Shown here: positions 1 to 6,352 of the stretch, in pieces
How the letters are laid out: every line of letters starts with the position of its first letter
Position numbering within the stretch: position 1 is the stretch's first letter
Assembly (NCBI GenBank): GCA_047618295.1
Contig: JBLHKL010000081.1
Coordinates: 1-9,480, forward strand
Direction of reading: 5' to 3'
Source: UBA7359 sp047618295
Lineage (GTDB): Bacteria; Pseudomonadota; Gammaproteobacteria; Eutrophobiales; Eutrophobiaceae
Length of the DNA: 9,480 nt
Notes under the pieces: model-generated
Told to the model about the DNA's origin: nothing
Seen by the model: the letters and a program-made list of their open reading frames with translations, nothing else
Database searches by the model: none
Made by a program: the position numbers and the translations under genes

Positions 1-27
1 AATAATACAACGCTGAGGGTACCCGCT

Positions 28-93
28 AGGGCAAGACATTAGGGCGGCCTTTTTCTTCGTTAGTTCTTTTTGGCCGCGCAAATGAAAGTTTTG
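28..93. repeat. Possible decayed dispersed intergenic repeat
   Basis: The segment has a T-rich core flanked by a perfect 6-bp inverted repeat, GCGGCC at 44-49 and GGCCGC at 72-77. Its wording resembles dispersed gammaproteobacterial intergenic elements with a T-rich arm, a GGCCGCGC centre and an A-rich arm; here the A-rich arm (about 77-93) has diverged. One plus frame stays open through the region but it shows no recognisable domain, and it runs through the hairpin at 203-220, so I do not call a gene. The family resemblance is from memory and was not tested. Confidence 0.3.
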
Positions 94-202
94 CACATGA
101 ATGTGCTTATGCTGCGATCGCATGGATGCGAAAAGGAGCAGCGAACTCGCCATTAGGCGAAAACCAATATAAAGAAATAATGAAACGTATCGATTCACTG
201 GG

Positions 203-220
203 TTCCCGCCGACGCGGGAA
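203..220. repeat. REP-like hairpin, TTCCCGC / GCGGGAA
   Basis: A perfect 7-bp stem (TTCCCGC at 203-209, GCGGGAA at 214-220) encloses a CGAC loop and is followed by TGAC. The TTCCCGC-N4-GCGGGAATGA pattern is the core of REP/dRS3-like repeats scattered between genes in many beta- and gammaproteobacteria. It lies 10 bp past the stop codon of the YjdF-like gene. No T-tract follows on the minus strand, so it is a poor intrinsic terminator, though it could still stabilise the 3' end of that mRNA (inference). Confidence 0.6.
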
Positions 221-230
221 TGACAGGGAG

Positions 231-953
231 TTAGTCCTTGTCTTGCTCATCGAGCAACCTAACAATCTCATCCTCCCCCATTGGTTTCTTCCGTTTAATA
301 CGCAAACTATTTTTCCATTCTTTACTGAAATCTTTCTGAAGCCACAGATGAATACCAATGACGATCAGCATCGCAATAAATGCCCCCAAACTTGCTAATG
401 CCATATCTTTTTGTGCGTCCCAAACATCACCTTGTATGCCGAGATAGGCAACGCCTAGGTCGCCACCAAAAACCTCGGCCGCTGCCCATTCGAATAATTC
501 GAATGTCACTGATGCGGCGATGGTGAATAGTAAGGGAAAGAAATAACCCCAAAAGCCTTTGCCATAGGCAATACGGCAATAGATCTCTCTGAAGGGATAG
601 GCCATTAGCAAGCCATAAAGAAAATGAACCAAGCGATCGAAATGATTTCTATCCCAACCCATCATCTCGTTAAGGCTAAAATTAAAATGTGATATTAAAA
701 ACGAATCATAAGGCACTCTGGCATAGGTGTAGTGCGCCCCTATTTCATGCAGGCACATGAATATAAAAATCATGCTGTAGGATATTCTTGAGAACGTGAA
801 TTTTTTATAGCTTGCCGCCATGACGATGGCAAACACCAGCACCAAGACATTTTCCAATGCCCAATCTGATCGATCATGTGGAGATACAGCGAGAATTAAA
901 AATTCAATGAAAAAAATAAGTGAAAGTATTAGAAAATATTTTTTGTGAGGCAC
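231..953 (-). CDS. yjdF: YjdF/DUF2238 family inner-membrane protein
   Basis: Predicted 240-residue polytopic membrane protein of the DUF2238 (YjdF) family, whose biochemical role is unknown. Hydrophobic segments lie at about residues 5-24, 31-48, 58-75, 108-122, 135-155 and 186-206. Family signatures are clear: HEIGAHYTYA (69-78), GWDRNHFDRLVHF (99-111), FELFEW (151-156) and QGDVWDAQKDM (174-184). Their conserved His, Glu and Asp residues near membrane borders would suit a metal site, but that is inference. The C-terminal tail (about 207-240) is charged and probably cytoplasmic. I chose the GTG at 951-953 because a GGAG ribosome site sits 7 nt upstream and the protein then begins just before the first membrane helix. 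The frame stays open to a TTG at 1019, which would add 22 polar residues without support. It stands alone, downstream of the toxin-antitoxin remnant on the same strand. Confidence 0.85.
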   Translation of the reverse strand: MPHKKYFLILSLIFFIEFLILAVSPHDRSDWALENVLVLVFAIVMAASYKKFTFSRISYSMIFIFMCLHEIGAHYTYARVPYDSFLISHFNFSLNEMMGWDRNHFDRLVHFLYGLLMAYPFREIYCRIAYGKGFWGYFFPLLFTIAASVTFELFEWAAAEVFGGDLGVAYLGIQGDVWDAQKDMALASLGAFIAMLIVIGIHLWLQKDFSKEWKNSLRIKRKKPMGEDEIVRLLDEQDKD

Positions 954-960
954 AACATAA

Positions 961-964
961 CTCC
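961..964 (-). promoter_or_regulatory. Ribosome binding site deciding the yjdF-like start
   Basis: GGAG on the minus strand lies 7 nt before the GTG at 951-953. It favours this start over the upstream TTG at 1017-1019, which has no comparable site. Confidence 0.5.
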
Positions 965-1099
965 ACTTGCTTGTTAATTCATTTATTTTTATATCATAAC
1001 AAGTAGAGGCCAACGCCAACAGTAAGCAGTCATAAAAAACTCAGGCAACAATATCAGCCGCATAAATCTCTATAAAGAGAAAATTTGCAGCGCAGATAG

Positions 1100-1380
1100 T
1101 TAAGGTCTTTTTTCTGGGTCTTGTCGATTATCAAATATTGCATGAACAACCACCTGTGTTTCACCTGCTATATAGAAAACAGTAAACGGAAATTTACGGA
1201 TTAAGGCAGTTCTATAGTCCTTATGCTTTTGTGGGTAACTGATGGGGTTTTCTAAAATACGATTTGTCGTTGTATCTATACTATTCAAAAATTCAATCCC
1301 TAAACCTTTTCTCTGTTTTCATACCATTCAACCGTTATGTCTATATCAATCTGGGCTTGCGTGGTATATCGCAGTTTCAT
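1100..1380 (-). pseudogene. ParE/RelE-type toxin gene with a -1 frameshift
   Basis: The reading begins at ATG 1378-1380, which overlaps the antitoxin stop as ATGA. It encodes MKLRYTTQAQIDID, then ITVEWYENREK, and then meets a TAG at 1302-1304 after 26 codons. Shifting back one base after the AAG codon (about 1305-1310) restores GLGIEFLNSIDTTT and continues to the stop at 1100-1102, ending in the family hallmark VVHAIFDNRQDPEKRP. The rebuilt protein of about 94 residues has the full usual length of ParE/RelE-fold toxins, with the N-terminal helix pair, the central IRKFPF strand and the C-terminal strands. Such toxins inhibit DNA gyrase or cleave mRNA; which one cannot be told here. One base is missing from the AAAAGG run. 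This may be a true inactivating deletion, a sequencing or assembly error, or a programmed -1 shift on A-AAG. The 62-residue downstream piece alone (from TTG 1288) lacks the N-terminal helices and is unlikely to be functional. Confidence 0.8.
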
Positions 1381-1604
1381 TTGTGTTTTTTTCTTATTTC
1401 CTCGTAAACTTCGTTCCATTCCCTAGTCTCCGCCTTTCCTGCTTCATACAATGCTAAGCGCCTGTCTAATTCCTTTTTTTGCCATTCCGGGAGTGGGAGT
1501 TCTACATTTGATTCTGCTATTTCGTCCCATACATCTTCGACTAGCGATATCTTTTCAGTCACAGCTAATTTACTAATTTCATTTTTAAGATCTTCCGTTC
1601 TCAT
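1377..1604 (-). CDS. Addiction-module antitoxin, PF09720 (TIGR02574) type
   Basis: Intact 75-residue protein of the short, acidic and lysine-rich addiction-module component family that is paired with ParE/RelE-like toxins. The N-terminal half (about 1-32) has the family pattern of an amphipathic helix, then a LAVTEKISLVEDVWDEI stretch. The C-terminal half has the typical LPLPEWQKKELDRRLALYE, AGKAETREWNEVYEEIRKK run, which in this family wraps the toxin. An AGAGG ribosome site (1612-1616) is 7 nt from the ATG. The stop codon overlaps the toxin ATG (ATGA), so the pair would be translationally coupled. Such antitoxins usually repress their own promoter, but I see no clear operator. The antitoxin is undamaged while its toxin partner is frameshifted, so it may now be an orphan or an anti-addiction element. 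Confidence 0.85.
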   Translation of the reverse strand: MRTEDLKNEISKLAVTEKISLVEDVWDEIAESNVELPLPEWQKKELDRRLALYEAGKAETREWNEVYEEIRKKHK

Positions 1605-1647
1605 TCTTTAACCTCTAAAGACTTATATTGTTAATAGAATAGATATT

Positions 1648-1803
1648 TTAGCCTTCTTTGAATACTTCAGTAAGAGATATCCCTTGAAGTTTTCCTGTTC
1701 TGTAAGCATTAAGCCGTTTTTCTACTTCCTGACCCCATATCTCATCTAATTCTTTATCAGACTCAAGCTTTTTCTCACTATCAAAATATTCGTTTTTCAT
1801 CAT
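1648..1803 (-). CDS. Short antitoxin-like ORF, C-terminal half of PF09720 type
   Basis: A small ORF of 51 residues starts at tandem ATG codons (1801-1803 and 1798-1800), with an AAGG site about 6 nt upstream. The second half, from DEIWGQEVEKRLNAY to ISLTEVFKEG, resembles the C-terminal toxin-binding part of PF09720 antitoxins: an acidic W-containing helix, the RL-AY-GKL turn, then the S-x-x-EVF end. The usual N-terminal LP/LA helix is replaced by a short lysine- and acid-rich lead (KNEYFDSEKKLESDKE). The frame is open up to a TGA at 1846-1848, with another ATG at 1825-1827, but nothing antitoxin-like appears there. It ends 43 bp before the intact antitoxin. It is either a degraded second antitoxin or a minimal one. 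The sequence match is by eye and the ORF may not be expressed. Confidence 0.5.
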   Translation of the reverse strand: MMKNEYFDSEKKLESDKELDEIWGQEVEKRLNAYRTGKLQGISLTEVFKEG

Positions 1804-1841
1804 AACGTTACCTTCACTCCACTCCATATGAAAATATGATC

Positions 1842-2558
1842 TTATTCATAGCCACTATCAACCCATACACACTTGCCACCGCTCTCTTCTTTTATTCTTT
1901 CCAGATATTTTTCATGCTCAACAAGTTCTTCTGCTGTCGCTTCAATGACTCGTAGCGGTTTGCGATTAACATCTACTATTCTTGCTTTAGTCTGTTCGGC
2001 AGCCTGTTGCTCTTGTGAAGAATCAAAACTCAAGGTCTCTTGACCACCGGTCATTATCAAGTACACATCTAACAGTATCCGTGCGTCAAGTAGTGCACCG
2101 TGTAAATCGCGCTCTGTATTATCTATTTCATAACGCTTGCATAAGGCATCTAAATTATTCTTTTGACCGGGATGTTTTTCACGCGCCATCATCAAGGTAT
2201 CGACAACGGAACAATAGTCTTCTGTCTTGCCCCATTTTCTACCGAGCTTTTTTAATTCTGCGTTTAAAAAACCAACATCAAATGGTGCGTTATGAATTAT
2301 GAGTTCGCTATCTCGAATGAAGTCGATAAATTCCTGAGCAATATCAGCAAAGCGTGGCTTGTCTGCGAGAAATTCATTGCCGATACCGTGCACATTGAAT
2401 GCACCATCATCAATTTCTCTATCGGGATTCAGATATTGATGAAAGTGACGATCAGTTTTGCGTCGATTAACAATCTCAACACAACCTATTTCGATAATAC
2501 GATGGCCTTGCTTGGGTTCTAATCCGGTTGTTTCAGTATCGAGAACAATCTGCCTCAT
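1842..2558 (-). CDS. dnaQ: DNA polymerase III epsilon subunit (3'-5' exonuclease)
   Basis: Proofreading exonuclease of the replicative polymerase core, 238 residues, close to the usual 240. It belongs to the DEDDh family. Exo I is DTETTG (D7, E9), Exo II is HNAPFDVGF (D94), and Exo III epsilon is HGALLDA (H153, D158), so all catalytic residues are present. The HGI signature after Exo I sits at 57-59. A QETLSF hexamer at 173-178 fits the beta-clamp-binding motif that follows the exonuclease domain in E. coli DnaQ. The remaining C-terminal tail (about 179-238) should bind the alpha polymerase subunit. The ATG overlaps the rnhA stop as ATGA (2555-2558), indicating coupled translation. In E. coli rnhA and dnaQ diverge; here, as in Pseudomonas, they run in one operon. 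The following 39 bp to the small antitoxin-like ORF contain no evident terminator. Confidence 0.97.
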   Translation of the reverse strand: MRQIVLDTETTGLEPKQGHRIIEIGCVEIVNRRKTDRHFHQYLNPDREIDDGAFNVHGIGNEFLADKPRFADIAQEFIDFIRDSELIIHNAPFDVGFLNAELKKLGRKWGKTEDYCSVVDTLMMAREKHPGQKNNLDALCKRYEIDNTERDLHGALLDARILLDVYLIMTGGQETLSFDSSQEQQAAEQTKARIVDVNRKPLRVIEATAEELVEHEKYLERIKEESGGKCVWVDSGYE

Positions 2559-3007
2559 GAAGTGCTACCAGCAAACATCTCATCGATCGCTTTATTGGCC
2601 AATTGATCAACTCTTTCATTTTCGTCATGTCCACTGTGACCTTTAACCCATTCCCATTTTATTTGATGAGGTGCGCAGGCTTCATCCAGTCGCAACCAAA
2701 GATCTTTATTCTTTACTGGCTTCTTGGCTGCTGTTTTCCAACCTCTACTCTTCCAACCGTCCATCCATTCGGTAATACCTTTCATTACATATTGTGAATC
2801 AGTGGTCAGCACAACCTCACACTCACCTATTAATGCTTCGAGTCCCATAATCGCACCCATTAACTCCATGCGATTGTTAGTGGATTCTGTTTCAGCACCA
2901 TAGAGTTCTTTTTCAGTACTATTATATTTTAATAAAGTCCCCCAACCGCCCGGCCCAGGGTTACCTCGACAGGCGCCATCGGAAAAGATGTGTATTGTTT
3001 CACTCAT
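2555..3007 (-). CDS. rnhA: Ribonuclease HI
   Basis: Endonuclease that degrades the RNA strand of RNA-DNA hybrids, in the cytoplasm, removing R-loops and primer RNA. It has 150 residues, the normal length for the bacterial HI type. The four metal-binding acids fall at the same numbers as in E. coli: D10 (FSDGACRGNPGPGG), E48 (NNRMELM), D70 (TTDSQYV) and D134 (ERVDQLA), with the flexible-loop histidine at H124 (VKGHSG). The basic protrusion that grips the hybrid is present (about 79-100, WMDGWKSRGWKTAAKKPVKN). It is the middle gene of the operon: 17 bp after the methyltransferase and overlapping dnaQ by 4 bp. The ATG at 3005-3007 has no strong ribosome site nearby, but the alignment of D10 fixes the start. 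Confidence 0.97.
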   Translation of the reverse strand: MSETIHIFSDGACRGNPGPGGWGTLLKYNSTEKELYGAETESTNNRMELMGAIMGLEALIGECEVVLTTDSQYVMKGITEWMDGWKSRGWKTAAKKPVKNKDLWLRLDEACAPHQIKWEWVKGHSGHDENERVDQLANKAIDEMFAGSTS

Positions 3008-3024
3008 AATAATTTAAGGTTGCC

Positions 3025-3786
3025 TTATCGATTTCGTGTTGTGGGTTCAATCGCTCCTGACCCAATCATATTTCGTTTAGCACGCCATTGCATCTTGATC
3101 GGATTTAAGGGCACGGTGCGCTTTTTAGCAACAACAACATATAATCCACCGCATATTGGCCAACAATAGCGTCCCAACCGTTCTAACGGCATAAATTTCT
3201 TTAACCAGTTTTGATTGCTTAATGGTGGTGAAAAGAAAAAACCATTTATCTTTTCTACTTCAAAATCCAGTAATGATAACCAATCTTTTAATCTTGGGAT
3301 TGAAATCAACTGGCCGCTCCAGGGCATTTCACCCCACCAGCATTTAAATAGATGCCAAAGCCCCCAAAGACTCAAGGGATTAATGCCAATTATAACAACA
3401 TGTCCATCACCAATAAGAACGCGCTCCATCTCTCGCAATAATTTATGTGCATCTTTGGAATATTCAAGAATGTGCGGTAAGACGATGACATCGATACTGT
3501 CTATTGCGATCGGTAATTCTTCTGCACTGGTATGTACTGCCGATACGTTATTATTTAATTCCGTATTATCCAGAAACAGTACTGTTTTATTCGAAATGCG
3601 GGATGCTGCCAAATAGTTTGATTCTGCCGAATAGCCATACTGCAAGATATGATAACCAAACAAGCCCGGCAGGATATCCTCTAATTGTTCAATCTCAGCG
3701 GCATAGACCGTTCTGCCCAATGCGCCATTAAACCAGCTTGAGAATTTCCCCCTTAGTGATAATGTCTTTGTATTCTCAGAATTCAT
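3025..3786 (-). CDS. YafS-like class I SAM-dependent methyltransferase
   Basis: Predicted methyltransferase of 253 residues, in the same position as yafS in E. coli and the corresponding methyltransferase gene in Pseudomonas, next to rnhA/dnaQ and divergent from gloB. Its substrate is unknown. Numbering from the ATG at 3784-3786, the core has a degenerate SAM motif I (YHILQYGYSAES, 45-56) instead of E/DxGxGxG. Motif IV-like residues are IDVIVLPHILEYSKDAHKLL (about 98-117), then REMERVLIGDGHVVIIG (about 118-134), then the family phrase NPLSLWGLW. The basic C-terminal tail (about 221-253) is typical of the group. Start choice: a GTG at 3802-3804 is in frame six codons upstream, but neither start has a good ribosome site. 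The possible -10 at 3808-3813 would put transcription at or past that GTG, so I prefer the ATG. It is probably the first gene of the operon with rnhA and dnaQ. Confidence 0.85.
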   Translation of the reverse strand: MNSENTKTLSLRGKFSSWFNGALGRTVYAAEIEQLEDILPGLFGYHILQYGYSAESNYLAASRISNKTVLFLDNTELNNNVSAVHTSAEELPIAIDSIDVIVLPHILEYSKDAHKLLREMERVLIGDGHVVIIGINPLSLWGLWHLFKCWWGEMPWSGQLISIPRLKDWLSLLDFEVEKINGFFFSPPLSNQNWLKKFMPLERLGRYCWPICGGLYVVVAKKRTVPLNPIKMQWRAKRNMIGSGAIEPTTRNR

Positions 3787-3839
3787 AAATAATTCATGCA
3801 CCACACAATTAAAAAACTGACTCGGACTTTAGAAAAATC
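3787..3839. promoter_or_regulatory. Divergent promoter region, methyltransferase operon / gloB
   Basis: Only 53 bp separate the two divergent ATG codons. On the minus strand a TTTAAT (3808-3813) matches the -10 consensus at five of six positions, but the -35 at the proper distance is poor. No equally good plus-strand promoter is evident for gloB, whose own promoter may lie inside the methyltransferase gene. The two transcripts should be coupled by this short spacer. Confidence 0.3.
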
Positions 3840-4610
3840 ATGTTAGAGATCATACCCCTACCAGCTCTAAAGGATAACTATATCTGGCTATTGAAAAACA
3901 AGATAAGCCGACACGTCGCTATTGTCGACCCTAGCGAAGCGGAACCAGTGCTGAATGTTATTAAGTCTGAAAGCTTAATCCCTATAGCAATCATGATCAC
4001 GCATCACCATTGGGATCATGTTGGCGGTATCCCGGGCATTACTGAACAATTCGATATCCCGGTTTATACACCGAAAATAGAGACTGTCGCAGGCAGTACC
4101 AATCTAGTTGGAGAAGGTGATGTTGTTTCCCTACCAGAGTTGCCTCTGAATCTGGAAATAATGGATGTGCCGGGACATACCTCTGGTGCAGTCGCCTATT
4201 ATACCGATGATATGGTGTTTAGTGGTGACACACTGTTTACTGCCGGTTGTGGTCGCATGTTTGAAGGTACGCCGCCACAAATGCATGCCTCTTTAACGAA
4301 ATTCAAGACCTTGCCTGATAGTACATTGCTATATTGTGGGCACGAATATACCGTTAGTAATCTCAAGTTTGCTGCTAGCGTCGAACCCGATAACACAGCG
4401 ATACAAGAACGCCTACGACTTGCTGAAGAGACCCAAAACTTAAACCAGCCTACCGTACCCGCAACATTGGCAGAAGAGAAACAAACAAACCCGTTTTTAC
4501 GTTGCGAAGAACCTGAGGTCATCGCGGCAGCCAGTCAATTTTCGGGTAAAAACTTAAATGAAGCGGCAGATGTTTTTGCTGCAATACGGCAGTGGAAGGA
4601 CAATTTTTAA
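3840..4610 (+). CDS. gloB: Hydroxyacylglutathione hydrolase (glyoxalase II)
   Basis: Cytoplasmic metallo-beta-lactamase-fold enzyme that hydrolyses S-D-lactoylglutathione to D-lactate and glutathione, the second step of methylglyoxal detoxification. It has 256 residues, the normal size. The dinuclear metal site is complete: THHHWDH (H55, H57, D59, H60), PGHTSG (H113), SGDTLF (D130) and CGHEYT (H168). The glutathione-binding C-terminal signature is also present (EKQTNPFLR, 213-221), as is the tyrosine following H168. This C-terminal HAGH domain separates it from generic beta-lactamase-fold hydrolases. The start MLEIIPLPALKDNYIWLL aligns with the standard family beginning, so the ATG at 3840 is secure although its ribosome site is weak. 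No glyoxalase I gene is present in the window. Its stop is 75 bp before mltD. Confidence 0.97.
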   Translation: MLEIIPLPALKDNYIWLLKNKISRHVAIVDPSEAEPVLNVIKSESLIPIAIMITHHHWDHVGGIPGITEQFDIPVYTPKIETVAGSTNLVGEGDVVSLPELPLNLEIMDVPGHTSGAVAYYTDDMVFSGDTLFTAGCGRMFEGTPPQMHASLTKFKTLPDSTLLYCGHEYTVSNLKFAASVEPDNTAIQERLRLAEETQNLNQPTVPATLAEEKQTNPFLRCEEPEVIAAASQFSGKNLNEAADVFAAIRQWKDNF

Positions 4611-4650
4611 TGGCTTACTAAAAAATATATTTTTATCTGAAAATTAGTAC

Positions 4651-4679
4651 TTGACCCAAACGCATCCTGTCCCTAGCAT
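4651..4679 (+). promoter_or_regulatory. Sigma-70-type promoter for mltD
   Basis: TTGACC (-35, 4651-4656; 5/6) and TAGCAT (-10, 4674-4679; 4/6) are separated by exactly 17 bp. Transcription would start about 7 nt on, at or next to the mltD ATG (4686), so the message would be leaderless or nearly so. Confidence 0.55.
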
Positions 4680-4685
4680 TCGGCC

Positions 4686-6323
4686 ATGCATATGATACGT
4701 AAAGCAATTATTTGCTTAGTACCACTAATAATCAGCGCTTGTAACCTCAGTTCTACCCGACCCGATTCAGTAGACCCCGCACCGACCGCAGATAAAAGCC
4801 AGACACTAACACTGACTGCAAGAAATCTAGCCGATCATAAGCCTGAGATAAGCAGTTCAGAGATCAATGTTGATAATGAGCTCGAAAATCAGGTCGCTCA
4901 TAAAAAAGACCATACTAATCTCTGGTTTTTGATCAAAGATGACCTACAATTTGATAGCAATATAAACCAACGCAGTGTTAAGGATAAAATCGCGTGGTTT
5001 GCTCGTAATCAAGACTATATGGATCGTGTTTCGGATCGCTCACAGCCTTACTTGTTTCATATCATATCGAAATTAAAAGAACGTAACATGCCGCTTGATT
5101 TAGCACTCTTGCCTATCGTAGAAAGTGCCTATCATCCGTTTGCCTATTCTCCAAGTCGTGCCTCAGGCATCTGGCAGTTTATTCCGGCAACCGGAAAACG
5201 TTTTGGGATGAAACAAAACTGGTGGTATGACGGTCGCCGCGACATTGTAGCAGCAACTGATGGCGCGCTTGATTACCTGCAAGATTTACACAAACGTTTC
5301 AACGGCAACTGGCTTCATGCCCTTGCTGCGTATAATTCGGGTGAAGGTAGAGTCGAACGTGCTATCAAAAGAAACAAGAAAGCTGGTAAGAAAATTGATT
5401 TCTGGTCATTACGTCTACCCCGTGAGACACGAAGTTATGTGCCTAGTCTTTTAGCTGTAGCCGAAGTCCTTAGAAATAATGCTAAATACAATATTAATTT
5501 CAAGACTGTTCCAAATAAACCGTACTTTGAAAACATTGATATTGGTAGTCAAATTGATCTGGCAACAGTAGCCAAACTATCTGGCTTGACTATGGATGAG
5601 GTCTACACCTTAAATCCCGGCTTCAATCGTTGGGCCACAGATCCTAAGGGACCACACCGCATACTGATACCGATAGACAAAGCCAGTGCATTTAAACAAA
5701 AACTGACAGCCCTGCCCAAATCTGAACGTATTAGCTGGAAACAACACAATATCCGGGCAGGTGAATCACTGAGCCAGATCGCTGCACACTATCAAACCAG
5801 TATAACTGCATTGAAAGGAGTCAATCGTCTGAAGGGAAGCAGGATTAGAGCAGGACACTCACTGTTGATTCCAACTGCAAAAGAGTCCAATAAATATTAT
5901 ACCTTGAGTGCCGATGCCAGAAAATTTAAAGGCCTTAAAAAGACGGGTGACGGTAAACGTTATATCTATTCTGTTAAACGTGGTGATAATCTTTGGGACA
6001 TTGGTCGTCACTACGGTATTAGCGTCAGTCAACTTACACAATGGAATGGTATTTCAAAAAAGAGTCTGCTGAAACCCGGACAAAAACTAACTGTTTGGGT
6101 TAAACAGGATGAAAACAACAATGAAGGCGGTTTAATCAAAGCGGCGGCGAATAATGCGTCAAGCAATGCTTATATAGTAAAAAGTGGTGATTCATTATGG
6201 TTGATCGCCAGAAAGTTTGATATTCACGTCAAAGATTTGCTCAAATGGAACAAACTAAAGAAAGGGAAACACCTGCAACCCGGTCAGAGCTTAATCATTC
6301 AGCAAACAGTTGCTGGCGCCTAG
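4686..6323 (+). CDS. mltD: Membrane-bound lytic murein transglycosylase D with three LysM
   Basis: Cleaves the MurNAc-GlcNAc bond of peptidoglycan with formation of 1,6-anhydro-MurNAc. It has 545 residues, longer than E. coli MltD (about 450). The N-terminal signal ends in an ISAC lipobox (C19), followed by N20, which predicts a lipoprotein sorted to the outer membrane. A low-complexity linker precedes the family 1 transglycosylase (SLT) domain at about 135-260: PIVESAY with catalytic E146, SRASGIWQFIPATG (157-170) and HALAAYNSGEGRVERA (211-226). Three LysM modules follow, at about 353-396, 426-470 and 496-538; E. coli MltD has two. They bind glycan. The first lacks the typical YxV start and has HNIRAGESLSQIA. 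Two ATGs (4686 and 4692) are in frame; neither has a ribosome site. The promoter sits directly upstream, so it is transcribed separately from gloB. Confidence 0.95.
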   Translation: MHMIRKAIICLVPLIISACNLSSTRPDSVDPAPTADKSQTLTLTARNLADHKPEISSSEINVDNELENQVAHKKDHTNLWFLIKDDLQFDSNINQRSVKDKIAWFARNQDYMDRVSDRSQPYLFHIISKLKERNMPLDLALLPIVESAYHPFAYSPSRASGIWQFIPATGKRFGMKQNWWYDGRRDIVAATDGALDYLQDLHKRFNGNWLHALAAYNSGEGRVERAIKRNKKAGKKIDFWSLRLPRETRSYVPSLLAVAEVLRNNAKYNINFKTVPNKPYFENIDIGSQIDLATVAKLSGLTMDEVYTLNPGFNRWATDPKGPHRILIPIDKASAFKQKLTALPKSERISWKQHNIRAGESLSQIAAHYQTSITALKGVNRLKGSRIRAGHSLLIPTAKESNKYYTLSADARKFKGLKKTGDGKRYIYSVKRGDNLWDIGRHYGISVSQLTQWNGISKKSLLKPGQKLTVWVKQDENNNEGGLIKAAANNASSNAYIVKSGDSLWLIARKFDIHVKDLLKWNKLKKGKHLQPGQSLIIQQTVAGA

Positions 6324-6352
6324 CAATATAATCTCCTGATTTAAACATTATT

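Noticed and set aside
203..220. Hairpin read as the intrinsic terminator of the YjdF-like gene
   Set aside because: The minus-strand sequence after the stem has no run of T; the REP-like pattern explains it better.
126..398. Plus-strand open frame of 90 codons
   Set aside because: It runs through the REP-like hairpin and antisense into the well-supported YjdF-like gene, and it shows no domain.
1242..1457. Plus-strand open frame antisense to the toxin-antitoxin pair
   Set aside because: It is a shadow of the antitoxin and the toxin remnant; the minus-strand reading gives recognised families.
1605..1841. tRNA gene downstream of dnaQ
   Set aside because: No cloverleaf, T-loop GTTC box or CCA end is present; the stretch is filled by the short antitoxin-like ORF.
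3215..3616. Plus-strand open frame of 133 codons inside the methyltransferase gene
   Set aside because: It is antisense to a conserved protein, with no recognisable motif and no ribosome site evidence.
4199..4522. Minus-strand open frame inside gloB
   Set aside because: It is antisense to the metal-site region of gloB, and its composition looks like a shadow frame.
4615..4640. A/T-only palindrome after gloB as a terminator
   Set aside because: It has no G-C stem, so it would be too weak for an intrinsic terminator.
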